From assembly GCA_028692395.1 (NCBI GenBank), contig JAQUXP010000005.1, forward strand, positions 70,014 through 134,013: 64,000 nt of DNA. Reading direction: 5' to 3'. The translations under genes and the position numbers were made by a program. Positions 8,532 to 18,940 of the stretch are shown here, piece by piece. The stretch's first letter is position 1. Each line of letters starts with the position of its first letter. This DNA is from Lachnospiraceae bacterium (GTDB lineage Bacteria > Bacillota > Clostridia > Lachnospirales > Lachnospiraceae). Below the pieces are notes generated by a model. The model was given only the letters and a program-made list of their open reading frames with translations, ran no database searches and was not told where the DNA came from.

Positions 8532-11009
8532 TTATGACAACGGATTATCTGCTCTGTAACTGATAAATACATTTCCAGCTGACTCAAACCATGTGGTACT
8601 GTCATCCATCGCTTTTGCATACAGGCTTTGTGTGTTCATATCATAAAGCCATGTATTATACTGGTCATAGCCTGCAATCAATACAGTGCCGCCCTCCGGT
8701 GTTTTTGCGATGACCGGATATCCGTGACTGATCTGATACAAAATGCTGGACAGAGGACACCCCGTCATATTCATCACGGTATACCCATCCCCCAGTGCGC
8801 CTTGAATGCTGGCCTCATCCAGGGGTGCCATCCGAATCCCCTCTGGAATCTCTGCAGTGTCCAGTTTTTTGGAGGAATCCTGATTGCCCCGTTCCCATAT
8901 ATACTGCTGTGCCTGATTCAGCACAACACCCATATTGTCATTCGCTGTCTGAATCGCATCGCTGACCTTACTGCAGATCTTAAGCAGCGTTCCTCTGGCA
9001 TATACATAATACCGTTCAGTATCCTGCTTTGGAATGTCAATTGCCAGCACATCCGAAGTATTATGCTCCACAAATTTTGTAGTCAATGACAACAGGTTCG
9101 TGGTCTTGCCTGTCTTGGTAAATGTCAGCAGGATCTGCGTTCCCTTCCGGTCACTTACGCTCAGCTTTGTGGAAACTGTCTCCGAATCAGCCTGCACATT
9201 ATTCATAATATGATCATCCGAGGTCGGAACATATCCACCGTTCTCATCCTTCGCCACACGTTTCAGCCCCAGCAGTGTATCCTGTTCCTGAATAGTAATT
9301 CCGGTCACGAAGATTCCGTCCTGTGCATATTCCTTCACAACAGTTCCATCAATATTGACGATATTCAGCTTGTTCATCCCAAAGGTAACATTTCCTGCAG
9401 CATCTGTAACAATGTCTTCATCATTTGCAACACCATAGATGAAGTCCTGGTTGATGAATCCAAGAGCCTTTATCTTACGTCCTTCCTCGGCAGTGAGCAG
9501 AAGTGTCTTTCCTGTCTCAAGGCTCAGCACCGTAATATGACTGGACTGGTTCTCCTGCATCTCATCCATCCATGCCACAGATTCCTGTCCCTTGGATACC
9601 ACAAAGCAATCGGAAGAAATCTGGTCCTTCAGAATCTTAAAGGAAGCATCCGTCAGATTAATCTGATACAGACTGCCCTCGAGATACATATAGAACTGAT
9701 TCTGCGTACTCACATAAGAAAGTACTGACAGATTCTGCTTCAGCGTCGGGTAAGCACTGGTACTTGGGATAAATAATTCCTCTTCCGTTACATTGCGCTC
9801 AGCGCTGTAATAATAGACTGCACTGCCAACCATACCCTCATGGTCATCAGAATTCATATATCCATATACAACAAATGCCACATCACCGGATTCTGCCACA
9901 CGCACAATCTTGATATCATGCTCCATGTGCTCCGCCCGCTCGTCCACTTCCTCTATGTTGCGGAAGGTGAAGATTCTTGTACATTTATTGGCACTGCGAT
10001 TATAGCTCCACAGTTCTCCATTTGCCACAAAGGCTACAATATCCGCTCCCTGATTGCTGGCATACTGCACATTTTTACTAACCACACCCAGATTGATTCC
10101 CGTGGTGGTAAGAACGGAAAGCTCCGGGTCAAAGAACTGGACGGCACTGCGGTCAAAATCAAGCAGGATCACCCGATTCTGCGAATAACGCATCCGGTAG
10201 GACTCTTTTACTGTATAATATTCGGTCTTTCCATCTGCATCCACCGCACTGATCATATACTCCTGGGAAATCGTGGTGGTGGTTTCATTTACCTCACTGA
10301 TGGTGGGAACCGGTTTTTTTACAATAGTCGGTGCCATGCTTCCCCATGTTACCTGATCAAAATTTGAGTGAATCGTAACATTGTTGAAGCTGCTGTTGGA
10401 CGCTGTAGCATCCGGCTCCAGGGAGGAAGTGATCTCTGTCGCTGCATTATCCTTTGAGATGCATTTCTCATAAAATGACTGCACAAAGGTAAGGTAGCTG
10501 CCCACATCCAGGCCCGAACGCTGCACCAGCCGTGAATAGTAATACACCGGCTGATCCATGCCTTCTATGTTAACGGTAAAGCGGATCAAGTATTCCTGGT
10601 TCATCAGGATCGGCTGCTGCAGCTGAAAGGTTGCCTCCTTCAGGCTTCCGTTGTCCTTCAGGCTCTGAATTCTGGAATTTTCAATCAATTCCGTGCCGTC
10701 TGTGGAGGTCACTTCATAGGTCACACTTTTAATCTTTTTTCCATAGTCATTCATCTGAAACGTTAATTGTCGATCTGTGGAAAGAGGTGTGAGCCCAAAA
10801 CGCATAGTGGTGCCGTCCATCTCCTGCCGATATCCGTACATCCGGTTTACCATGGTGCCGGACACATCCATATAGGCCACCGGAAGTGTAGGCGTCCCAA
10901 AATCCCGGACATTTTCTGTTTCTCCTCTATTTAGATACAATGCAGCTCCTGTCAATGTCACAAAAAATATGACCAGGAGTACCGCAACCTTAATCATCCA
11001 TTTTTTCAT
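8532..11009 (-). CDS. Membrane-anchored extracellular protein with propeller-like middle and degenerate C39-like end
   Basis: 825 residues beginning MKKWMIKVAVLLVIFFVTLTG, an uncleaved-type anchor (about 5-26). The middle (about 280-640) is a series of short beta repeats (LWSYNRSANKCTRIFTF, LSYVSTQNQFYMYLEGSLYQI and others), suggesting a beta-propeller. The last about 100 residues (TGCPLSSILYQISHGYPVIAKT..VLIAGYDQYNTWLYD) resemble the second half of C39-like papain-fold domains, but the usual start-of-domain Gln...Cys is not evident and an Ala/Gly replaces the histidine that normally precedes 'VIxGYD', so it is probably not an active protease. I do not recognise a characterised homologue. Confidence 0.75.
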   Translation of the reverse strand: MKKWMIKVAVLLVIFFVTLTGAALYLNRGETENVRDFGTPTLPVAYMDVSGTMVNRMYGYRQEMDGTTMRFGLTPLSTDRQLTFQMNDYGKKIKSVTYEVTSTDGTELIENSRIQSLKDNGSLKEATFQLQQPILMNQEYLIRFTVNIEGMDQPVYYYSRLVQRSGLDVGSYLTFVQSFYEKCISKDNAATEITSSLEPDATASNSSFNNVTIHSNFDQVTWGSMAPTIVKKPVPTISEVNETTTTISQEYMISAVDADGKTEYYTVKESYRMRYSQNRVILLDFDRSAVQFFDPELSVLTTTGINLGVVSKNVQYASNQGADIVAFVANGELWSYNRSANKCTRIFTFRNIEEVDERAEHMEHDIKIVRVAESGDVAFVVYGYMNSDDHEGMVGSAVYYYSAERNVTEEELFIPSTSAYPTLKQNLSVLSYVSTQNQFYMYLEGSLYQINLTDASFKILKDQISSDCFVVSKGQESVAWMDEMQENQSSHITVLSLETGKTLLLTAEEGRKIKALGFINQDFIYGVANDEDIVTDAAGNVTFGMNKLNIVNIDGTVVKEYAQDGIFVTGITIQEQDTLLGLKRVAKDENGGYVPTSDDHIMNNVQADSETVSTKLSVSDRKGTQILLTFTKTGKTTNLLSLTTKFVEHNTSDVLAIDIPKQDTERYYVYARGTLLKICSKVSDAIQTANDNMGVVLNQAQQYIWERGNQDSSKKLDTAEIPEGIRMAPLDEASIQGALGDGYTVMNMTGCPLSSILYQISHGYPVIAKTPEGGTVLIAGYDQYNTWLYDMNTQSLYAKAMDDSTTWFESAGNVFISYRADNPLS

Positions 11010-11127
11010 AATTCTCCCCTAATCGTACCCCTAATTATGTCAACCGGCAAATGCCAGTTAGATCAAATTCTATTGTAATCTTTTTCCTCTTGCAGGGCAA
11101 CAGGAAAATAAAGTTTTTAGCCCAGCT

Positions 11128-11565
11128 TTATATTTTTTTATAATCTGCACTGAAAATACGTATTCCCTGTGAATGGCCACGGTTTTTCTTTCTGCATCTT
11201 CTGCAGAACATCTCATTGAACAGGATGACTCCGATCAGATCTCTCATCCCATGGTCTCTTCGTGCTGCTGCCATCAGCGCTTCTTCGCTGTCTGTCATCG
11301 CATCCTCTTTTTGAATCTCTGATTCTATCCTGCGGCACAGATGCTCCATCATCAGTTTATCCGGATATTCGTCAAACATCATGCTGCCATCATATTCCAT
11401 ACGATCACAGGCTTCCTCTGCCAGACGCTGAATACGGGCGGCAGTCTGAGAATAAAATGACTGCATAACCCTCCGATCCTGCTCCTGCATCCGTTCATCT
11501 TCAAACTCCATCAGCGTAAACTGCGGATAAACTCCATAAAAAGGAAGATTTTTTTCTACATACAT
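11128..11565 (-). CDS. Uncharacterised acidic protein, 145 residues
   Basis: Begins MYVEKNLPFYGVYPQF. The frame can start at a GTG at 11583, but GGAG of that start region spaces well for the ATG at 11565. The protein is soluble, rich in Glu, Arg and Met, mostly helical, with CRRCRKK near the C-terminus. It resembles conserved Lachnospiraceae proteins without a known role. Single gene, divergent from the DUF4203-like gene. Confidence 0.7.
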   Translation of the reverse strand: MYVEKNLPFYGVYPQFTLMEFEDERMQEQDRRVMQSFYSQTAARIQRLAEEACDRMEYDGSMMFDEYPDKLMMEHLCRRIESEIQKEDAMTDSEEALMAAARRDHGMRDLIGVILFNEMFCRRCRKKNRGHSQGIRIFSADYKKI

Positions 11566-11717
11566 GAAAATGCTTCTCTCCACTTACTTTCTATACAATA
11601 TGCCGATCTTCCCTCTTTGCGCTTGCCAAACATCAAAAAAAGGGATAGAATAAAAACCATTAAACTATTAAAAGCAACTGTTTTCAGTTCTATTGACTGG
11701 AAAAAAAGGAGTTTATT

Positions 11718-12845
<1,128 letters not shown>

Positions 12846-12860
12846 CCATAAGAAAAGAAT

Positions 12861-12889
12861 AAAAGAAGGTGCTTATAGCGCCTTCTTTT
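12861..12889. terminator. Bidirectional terminator
   Basis: AAAAGAAGGTGC (12861-12872) and GCGCCTTCTTTT form a stem with a 5-base loop, with A-run and T-run on either side. It sits between the convergent membrane-protein gene and the sugar-binding lipoprotein gene, overlapping the stop of the latter. Confidence 0.85.
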
Positions 12890-14117
12890 ATTCGTAAAGA
12901 TATACCTGATTCTCTTCCAGATCCATATTGGACTGATCGATCCACTGAAAACCGGAACTGATATAAGTATCTACCGGCAGCTTTGCTGCAAGTCTTACTG
13001 CTGACACCATAGATGCGTATCCAATTCCATAGGGATTCTGGCAGACAATTCCATACTCGTTTCCCTCGGTCACAGCCTTAATCTGATCCGTTCCGGCATC
13101 AAATCCCACAACCTTTACCCTGGTGTTCTTCGCTGAATCCAATGCCTGCATCGTCTTAACACTGACTGTTTCATTGGTACAAAAGTAACCTGCCAGATTT
13201 GCGTGCTTTTCCAGTATTGATTCGATCATCTCTTCCACACTGGAATCCTTGTTTTCATAAGAAGTCTCCACGATGGTAACATTCGGATGATTCTTTGTAA
13301 TTTCGTCCATAAAGCCGGATACCCGATCCATACTGCTTTGTGACGTCTGCTGATGTGCCATCACTGCCACCTCACCGGAATCCTGAACTGCCTCGCAAAG
13401 CTTCTTTGCCGCAAGCTGACCCGCAGCGTAATTATTTGTTGCGCAGGCGGAAGCCACCAGATCATTCTGTACACCGGAATCAATGACAACTACCGGGATT
13501 CCATTCTCGTGAGCCGTCTCAAGCTGGGCATTACAGGACTGCATATCAATTGCAGAGATGCATAATACTGTGGGATTATCCGCAAGAACCGCATCAATCG
13601 TATTAATCTGCGTATCAACATCCGAGTTATCTCCCGGTCCTTCAAAGGTCATCCGTATCTTGTCTTTTCCCGTATAACCAAGGGTTGTATTTAATTCCTT
13701 AATAGCTGCCTTGGCACCCTTTTCTACCATATCCCAGTAAGAAGAGTCCAGTCCCTTAGCAACAACTGCAATATATGCACCTTTTTCCACGTTAATTCCA
13801 GACATGGAGGTGTAATCTTCCGTAAGCTCCTGAGAATTGGAAAGAGTTACCTCCTGCTTTTTCTCTTCCTTAGAACTACTACTGATTTCCGAAGTGCTTT
13901 CCGCTTGTACACTGCTCTCTGCTGTTGATTCCGAAGAAGCACCTGACAGCTTGGACTCACTTTTCGTATCCGATGTACCCGATTCCGTCTGACTCTGCGA
14001 TGCAGAATTACTCTGTGACATCGAGGTACTGTTTTCATTGGCACTGGCCGAACTGCCACATGCCAAGGCACTCAGTGTAAGCATCGCCAGTAATCCTGCA
14101 ACCCATATGCGTTTCAT
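12888..14117 (-). CDS. Sugar ABC transporter substrate-binding lipoprotein (periplasmic binding protein, LacI-like fold)
   Basis: 409 residues. MKRIWVAGLLAMLTLSALAC is a lipoprotein signal with cleavage before Cys20. A Ser/Glu-rich linker of about 80 residues follows. The binding domain starts with GAYIAVVAKGLDSSYWDMVEKGAKAA and contains STQ-type hinge strands, DSGVQNDLVASACATNNYAAGQLAAK and VVGFDAGTDQIKAV, all typical of ribose/galactose-type binding proteins (Peripla_BP_4). It would capture a sugar at the outer face of the membrane. No permease or ATPase lies beside it, so it may serve a transporter elsewhere or signal to a sensor. Confidence 0.88.
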   Translation of the reverse strand: MKRIWVAGLLAMLTLSALACGSSASANENSTSMSQSNSASQSQTESGTSDTKSESKLSGASSESTAESSVQAESTSEISSSSKEEKKQEVTLSNSQELTEDYTSMSGINVEKGAYIAVVAKGLDSSYWDMVEKGAKAAIKELNTTLGYTGKDKIRMTFEGPGDNSDVDTQINTIDAVLADNPTVLCISAIDMQSCNAQLETAHENGIPVVVIDSGVQNDLVASACATNNYAAGQLAAKKLCEAVQDSGEVAVMAHQQTSQSSMDRVSGFMDEITKNHPNVTIVETSYENKDSSVEEMIESILEKHANLAGYFCTNETVSVKTMQALDSAKNTRVKVVGFDAGTDQIKAVTEGNEYGIVCQNPYGIGYASMVSAVRLAAKLPVDTYISSGFQWIDQSNMDLEENQVYLYE

Positions 14118-14220
14118 CTATATTCTCCCTTTTATCATCCTTCGTGAATTGAATCTATTACCGCTGATAATTATACACGAAACAAAGAAATAATCCATAT
14201 CACTTTTTACTGATTTTACA

Positions 14221-14955
14221 TCAATTTTGTGAAGATTTTATGATTATTTGATTAAAACGAGAGAAAATCGGATTCTCAGGCTCTGTTTGAAAGCACAGCT
14301 TCTTCCCGGATATCGGATGACTGAATACTAATTCGGCTGCACACAGTGCCAAACCATCCTCTGGCTGTGCCCCCGGATTGTATTTTTTGTCCCCACATAA
14401 GGGCATACCAGCATGTGCCATCTGCACCCGAATCTGATGATGGCGTCCGGTCTTTAAGGTAATGGCAGCCAGAGCTCTTCCCTCCTCCTGACACACCTCC
14501 AGAATCTGAAAAGACAAAACTGCCTGTTTCGCCCCTGGATATCCCTTCTGCACTACCCGGGAAGTATTTGACCTTCCATCCTTATACAGCTCATCCACCA
14601 GCTGCTGCTCCTGCCTCAGACACCCTTCCTGCTCTGTGTCCTTCCATTCCACAACCGCCAGATACCTCTTTTTCATCTGGTCACCCGTCAGCTGACGGTT
14701 CAGCGCCGCTGCCGCCTTCTGTGTTTTTCCAAACACCAGAATTCCTTCTACCGGCTGATCCAATCTATGAATAACCGCCAGATAAGGCATCTGTCTTTTC
14801 CCTGCTGTCTGCTTTCCCGCAAGATAATTCAAAAGAGCATGCTCAAGATCCATCTGCCCACTCCTGGCAGACTGCACCGCAACCTGCGCCCTCTTACGAA
14901 CCACCAAAATCGCATCATCCTCATATAAAATGTCACTTTTCAAAAAATATTCCAT
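14221..14955 (-). CDS. RluA family pseudouridine synthase
   Basis: 244 residues starting MEYFLKSDILYEDD at 14955 behind GGAGG. The open frame extends 50 codons upstream into palindromic element A; that extension is repeat sequence and not part of the gene. The catalytic motif HRLDQPVEGILVFGKT has the aspartate near residue 66; KKRYLAVVEW and LKTGRHHQIRVQMAHAGMPLCGDKKY are further family blocks. There is no S4 domain before the catalytic domain. It isomerises uridine in rRNA or tRNA; the exact site is not predictable. The 5' end lies 27 bp from the palindromic element. Confidence 0.88.
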   Translation of the reverse strand: MEYFLKSDILYEDDAILVVRKRAQVAVQSARSGQMDLEHALLNYLAGKQTAGKRQMPYLAVIHRLDQPVEGILVFGKTQKAAAALNRQLTGDQMKKRYLAVVEWKDTEQEGCLRQEQQLVDELYKDGRSNTSRVVQKGYPGAKQAVLSFQILEVCQEEGRALAAITLKTGRHHQIRVQMAHAGMPLCGDKKYNPGAQPEDGLALCAAELVFSHPISGKKLCFQTEPENPIFSRFNQIIIKSSQN

Positions 14956-14981
14956 ACTACCTCCATACCCCACCACCTGTC

Positions 14982-15246
14982 GGCCTGCAGTCCATGGCTG
15001 TCGCATCCGGGATCTGGGAACGGTCCATTGTTCCTGCAAGCTGTTTCGAAGCCCAAGAGCATATGCAGAACCATAGATTTTGCTAAGACCGTAAGCATGC
15101 AACATAAACTCGCTTTGCTCAGACAGTATGCTGCATGCTCACAATGCAAAATATATGGTTCTGGTATGCTTAGGACTTCTGCAAATGCGTGCAGGAACAA
15201 TGGACCGTTCCCAGACCCCGGATGCGACAGTCATGGACTGCAGACC
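14982..15246. repeat. Palindromic element A (family of six)
   Basis: About 265 bp. The outer 54-bp arms (from CTGCAGTCCATGG at 14985 to the complementary end at 15243) pair almost perfectly. The inner blocks TTTCGAAGCCCAAGAGCATA and ATGCTTAGGACTTCTGCAAA are shared with the other copies in this orientation. A second inner stem and a central hairpin with AAACTCGCTTTGCTCAGACA complete it. It sits just upstream of the rluA-like gene. Confidence 0.85.
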
Positions 15247-15324
15247 TTGATTTGCTTCTTAATTACTGCTTAATTACTCCAGTATGTGGTAACTTGGGAC
15301 ATTTGTCAAGTATTGGGACAACAC
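15247..15324. other. Short spacer between element A and the RNA candidate
   Basis: No gene. It contains two GGGACA-type direct repeats (15296-15301 and 15315-15320). Confidence 0.4.
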
Positions 15325-16375
15325 GACAGCCGCTATATCCACACTTGTTAGATATAACGGCTGCCTAATGATCTTCATTATTCAATTTTATCTTTCCCAT
15401 CTTTCTTTAGACTCTATCTATAGGATCCATATTTAATTTTAAACTTAATATATTGTTTTTATATAACAGCTATATAGGAAACCTTATATTAATCTTTATT
15501 TTTATTCCCTGCGTCATAAGTTATACTTTCGGATGTATTCCTTTTATCGTTTTTCTTAATTCCGATTACTCTTATATGATGCTTCCTGTAATCCCTTATC
15601 GTCTATTCCCTGATCCTTGTCAAGTTGTTAAACGATACGATTAAGGTTAGCTCACAGTGAAGATTTTCTCTTTCTAAAGATGTTGCTTTATTAGGAATAC
15701 CTCGTCTAAGTTACTTTACTTAGAAATGTTATCATAATCTATGATGATATGTAAAAGTAGAAGATGATAAATCCGCATCTATCATTTGTCTCAATGAATG
15801 AATTATATTTTATCTCGATAGTTATCAGTAGATACCGATGAAATAAGGATTTTACCCTGTATTGCTTTCATACTTCCAAATGGTGTATCTTCTATGATAA
15901 GTACCTTCGATGGATATAAGTCATACATAGATCTGACTTCGTTTCTTTACACGATTCAGAAACTTTTCATATCGTGGTATGTATTCAATATGAGTGCTAA
16001 CTATTATTTACCTTTTATGTTCTTTACCTGTCGAATGATAATTCGATATTCAGGTTTTGTTCATTAACAGATAAAAGGTCTTTCTTGCGGGGAACTGTTA
16101 AGCAATACCACTCTCATATTGATAAGTAGATTCGATCTTTCCCATTGGACTCTTCCTCCTTATCTTCCATATCCTGCCATGTATCAATTACTCTGGATAC
16201 TCGAAAGATTTTTCTTTGCTTTGATTTTCTCTCCCAGACTCCGTATAAAAATTTCTCGTCTTTTTATAGAAACTGGTTCGCATCGAAAAATTCTTTTAAA
16301 AGAAAAACTTTGCAGGCTGTGGATCTTTCTTCTTCTTTTCTTTTGTTTCTTGGTTGTTTTTCTTTTGTTTTGTAT
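15325..16375 (-). ncRNA. Candidate large structured non-coding RNA (about 1.05 kb)
   Basis: No plausible protein is encoded on either strand, yet the minus strand has a near-consensus promoter (16382-16410), and downstream a dense set of compatible helices. Examples by plus-strand position: 16244-16251 with 16261-16268, closed by CCAG/CTGG (16234-16237 with 16273-16276). A long-range 10-bp helix joins 16113-16122 with 15985-15994. It encloses a 9-bp stem 16010-16018 with 16071-16079, itself holding ACCTG/CAGGT and TCGAA/TTCGA stems. A pseudoknot is possible between 15950-15955/15971-15976 and 15941-15946/15958-15963. The 3' end is a 12-bp hairpin (15328-15362). The leader is nearly free of U (A-rich). 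Size and complexity recall GOLLD, ROOL or OLE RNAs, but I cannot assign a class. Confidence 0.65.
15328..15362 (-). terminator. Strong hairpin at the predicted 3' end of the RNA candidate
   Basis: AGCCGCTATATC (15328-15339) pairs with GATATAACGGCT (15351-15362), 12 bp with one wobble and an 11-base loop. No U-run follows on the minus strand, so it may be a 3' structural end, not a standard intrinsic terminator. Confidence 0.5.
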
Positions 16376-16381
16376 AACTGA

Positions 16382-16410
16382 ATAATACCAGATAACTTTT
16401 GTTTTGTCAA
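16382..16410 (-). promoter_or_regulatory. Near-consensus sigma-A promoter of the RNA candidate
   Basis: On the minus strand TTGACA (16405-16410), exactly 17 bp, then TATTAT (16382-16387). Predicted start is an A near 16375. Confidence 0.75.
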
Positions 16411-16566
16411 CACATTTTTCTATATTTTTATAATTTATTTTTCTATTCATCTATATTTTGTAAATATTCTGTCAATTCAAGGGTTTTCTCCTTGATTTCG
16501 ATGTGAATTTTATAGTAAATTCAAAACAATCAAGAAAAATTCCAACTATTTCGCATCCCTATCATT
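16411..16566. other. AT-rich spacer upstream of the RNA promoter
   Basis: Very AT-rich sequence between the RNA promoter and the aconitase terminator. I see no gene in it. Confidence 0.4.
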
Positions 16567-16600
16567 AAAAAAGGAGCTGTCGCACTATACTGCTCCAGCC
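16567..16600 (-). terminator. Terminator of the hydratase operon
   Basis: GGAGC (16573-16577) pairs with GCTCC (16592-16596), followed on the minus strand by six T. The loop contains the CTGTCGCACT motif that also occurs in the arms of several palindromic elements. Confidence 0.7.
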
Positions 16601-16611
16601 CTTTTCCCTAT

Positions 16612-18900
16612 TTAGCCTCTATAATAATTAATCAGGCAGCCCTTGAGGATGATCTCTCTCTCATCGTCTGTAAGAGCACCAAGCTTTAATTCAAATGGAA
16701 CCATGGTACCATTCTTCACTGCATAAGCAGGAATAATCTCCGCTTTTTCCTCTACTGCTTTTCGTATTCCCGGAACAAAGAGATAATCTCCGTTCGCAAA
16801 TGGGAGCTCACCCTTCTCGATCAGGAATGGAAGCATTCCCCAGTTGATCAGGTTGGAACGATAACGTTTTGTAGCATATTCATTTGCTACATTCGCCCAG
16901 CCGCCCAAAACCTTCTGGCAGGAAGCTGCCTGCTCACGGGCAGAACCGTCACCTGGCTTCACCGCAAAGATGGTAGAACCAACTCCGGTATTGGAAGCAT
17001 TTACCTCTGCATAAGCTGCCTGGATGGTTTCCAGAACCTCTTTGAGCTCCGGAAGTGCCTCTGTAGGATCCTGTCCTGCTTCGATTGCCTTCTCTGCAGC
17101 CTGTACCGCCTTTGCGCGATCAACATAAGCCGGATCTTTTCTGGACAGTGTAAACTCAGCCAGTCCAAGCGGGTTGGAACGATAGGAAGAAGTCTCACCG
17201 GAAGGAATCAGTTCATCTGTGGTCGTAACCGGATCATGAATCTCAGACACAACCTTCAGTACAATATTCTCAGACAGCTTCGGCATTGCCGGCCAGTCCT
17301 TGATATTCGGTCCAAACTGAATATCCACAGAAGGATCTGCCACGCCCTTGCTGTCAAAGACACGATTTTCATAGATGGTACTGTCAAAATGATATACCGG
17401 ATTGCTATATTCTCCTGCAAACTCTGTTGCCGGTGTCAGATATCCCTTGTTTGCTGCGGTTGCTGCGATAGAGCGCGCATCCATCAGTGCAACGGAAGAG
17501 ATCTGACCATTCTGAACCTTGGAACCTTCACGGTTCGGGAAGTTTCTTGTTGAATGACGAATACTGAAAGCATTATTTGCCGGAGTATCTCCTGCGCCAA
17601 AGCACGGTCCGCAGAATGCTGTCTTTACAACCGCACCGGTTTCAATCAGAGAAGCCAGTGTGCCGTTCTTGGCAAGTTCCATATAGATTGGGGTACTTGC
17701 AGGATAAACACTCATAGTAAATGCATCAAACCCGATACTGTGTCCCTTTAAAATGTCCGCTGCTGCACAGATATTCTCAAAGCCACCGCCCGCACAGCCT
17801 GCGATAATTCCCTGATCCACATACAGCTTTCCATTATGCACTTTATTCTTCAGTGTAAATGGAACCTTTCCATCCAGACTTACCTGCGCTTTTTTCTCCA
17901 CATCGTCCAGAATATCCATCAGGTTGGCATTCAGCTCCTCGATGGTGTAAGTGTTGCTTGGATGAAATGGCATTGCGATCATAGGTTTAATCTTATCCAG
18001 CTCCACGGTAATCATGCCGTCATAATAGGCAACAGCTTTTGGATTCAGTTCCTGATAATCTGCACTTCTGCCGTGAATATCATAGAATTCTTTGATCTTT
18101 TCATCTGTTTTCCAGATAGAGGACAGACAGGTAGTCTCTGTTGTCATAACATCGACACCGATACGGAAATCAGCACTTAAGTTTGCTACACCAGGGCCCA
18201 CAAACTCCATAACCTTATTCTTTACGTAACCATTTGCGAAAACCGCACCGATCAGTGCCAGCGCAACGTCCTGGGGACCTACACCCGGCATCGGTTTTCC
18301 GGTCATATACACGCCCACTACACCTGGCATAGAGATATCATAGGTCTTCTCAAGCAGCTGTTTTACCAGCTCCGGTCCACCCTCACCCATAGCCATGGTA
18401 CCAAGCGCACCATAACGGGTATGAGAATCGGATCCAAGAATCATCTTTCCGCCGCCTGCAAGCATCTCACGGGCAAACTGATGAATAACAGCCTGATGAG
18501 GCGGTACATAGACGCCGCCGTACTTTTTCGCACAGGTCAGACCAAACATGTGGTCATCTTCATTGATAGTGCCGCCAACTGCGCAAAGGGAATTATGACA
18601 GTTGGTAAGAACGTAAGGTACCGGGAACTTTTCCAGTCCGGAAGCTCTGGCCGTCTGGATAATGCCTACAAAAGTAATGTCATGTGAGGTAAGCTTATCA
18701 AAGCGAATCTGCAGTTCTTCCATATTACCGGAAGTATTGTGCTGTTCCAGAATATGATAGGCAATTGTATTTTTTGCTGCTTCCTCTTTGGAAGGACATG
18801 CTCCCACTGCCTGTGAAATCTGTGCCGCTGCATCTGTGGTGTCCGGGACAACCCGCTCACCATTTACAAGATATGCGCCACCATCTAATAATTTAATCAT
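16612..18900 (-). CDS. Aconitase-family hydratase
   Basis: 762 residues, ATG at 18900. Aconitase landmarks are [21 protein letters not shown], a first cluster cysteine in [13 protein letters not shown] (about 368), the paired cysteines in [11 protein letters not shown] (about 432) and the swivel-domain block [17 protein letters not shown]. These fit an intact [4Fe-4S] site. It would interconvert citrate and isocitrate, or a related hydroxyacid, in the cytoplasm. This length and divergence match the 'hydratase' group common in Lachnospiraceae, so citrate may not be the substrate. A CdaR-type regulator gene lies 40 bp upstream on the same strand, suggesting regulation by an organic acid. Confidence 0.88.
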   Translation of the reverse strand: MIKLLDGGAYLVNGERVVPDTTDAAAQISQAVGACPSKEEAAKNTIAYHILEQHNTSGNMEELQIRFDKLTSHDITFVGIIQTARASGLEKFPVPYVLTNCHNSLCAVGGTINEDDHMFGLTCAKKYGGVYVPPHQAVIHQFAREMLAGGGKMILGSDSHTRYGALGTMAMGEGGPELVKQLLEKTYDISMPGVVGVYMTGKPMPGVGPQDVALALIGAVFANGYVKNKVMEFVGPGVANLSADFRIGVDVMTTETTCLSSIWKTDEKIKEFYDIHGRSADYQELNPKAVAYYDGMITVELDKIKPMIAMPFHPSNTYTIEELNANLMDILDDVEKKAQVSLDGKVPFTLKNKVHNGKLYVDQGIIAGCAGGGFENICAAADILKGHSIGFDAFTMSVYPASTPIYMELAKNGTLASLIETGAVVKTAFCGPCFGAGDTPANNAFSIRHSTRNFPNREGSKVQNGQISSVALMDARSIAATAANKGYLTPATEFAGEYSNPVYHFDSTIYENRVFDSKGVADPSVDIQFGPNIKDWPAMPKLSENIVLKVVSEIHDPVTTTDELIPSGETSSYRSNPLGLAEFTLSRKDPAYVDRAKAVQAAEKAIEAGQDPTEALPELKEVLETIQAAYAEVNASNTGVGSTIFAVKPGDGSAREQAASCQKVLGGWANVANEYATKRYRSNLINWGMLPFLIEKGELPFANGDYLFVPGIRKAVEEKAEIIPAYAVKNGTMVPFELKLGALTDDEREIILKGCLINYYRG

Positions 18901-18940
18901 AATAATCCTCCTGTCTGACTACCGCCAGTATCGTTACAAA

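Noticed and set aside
14955..15105. Fifty-codon upstream extension of the RluA-like gene
   Set aside because: It is palindromic-element sequence; a similar peptide appears by chance in element F (63423 onwards). GGAGG marks the start at 14955.
15453..16385. Short open frames on both strands inside the RNA candidate (for example 15453-15644 and 16119-16385)
   Set aside because: No ribosome sites, low-complexity Phe/Leu/Ser-rich products, and the sequence is better explained by RNA helices.
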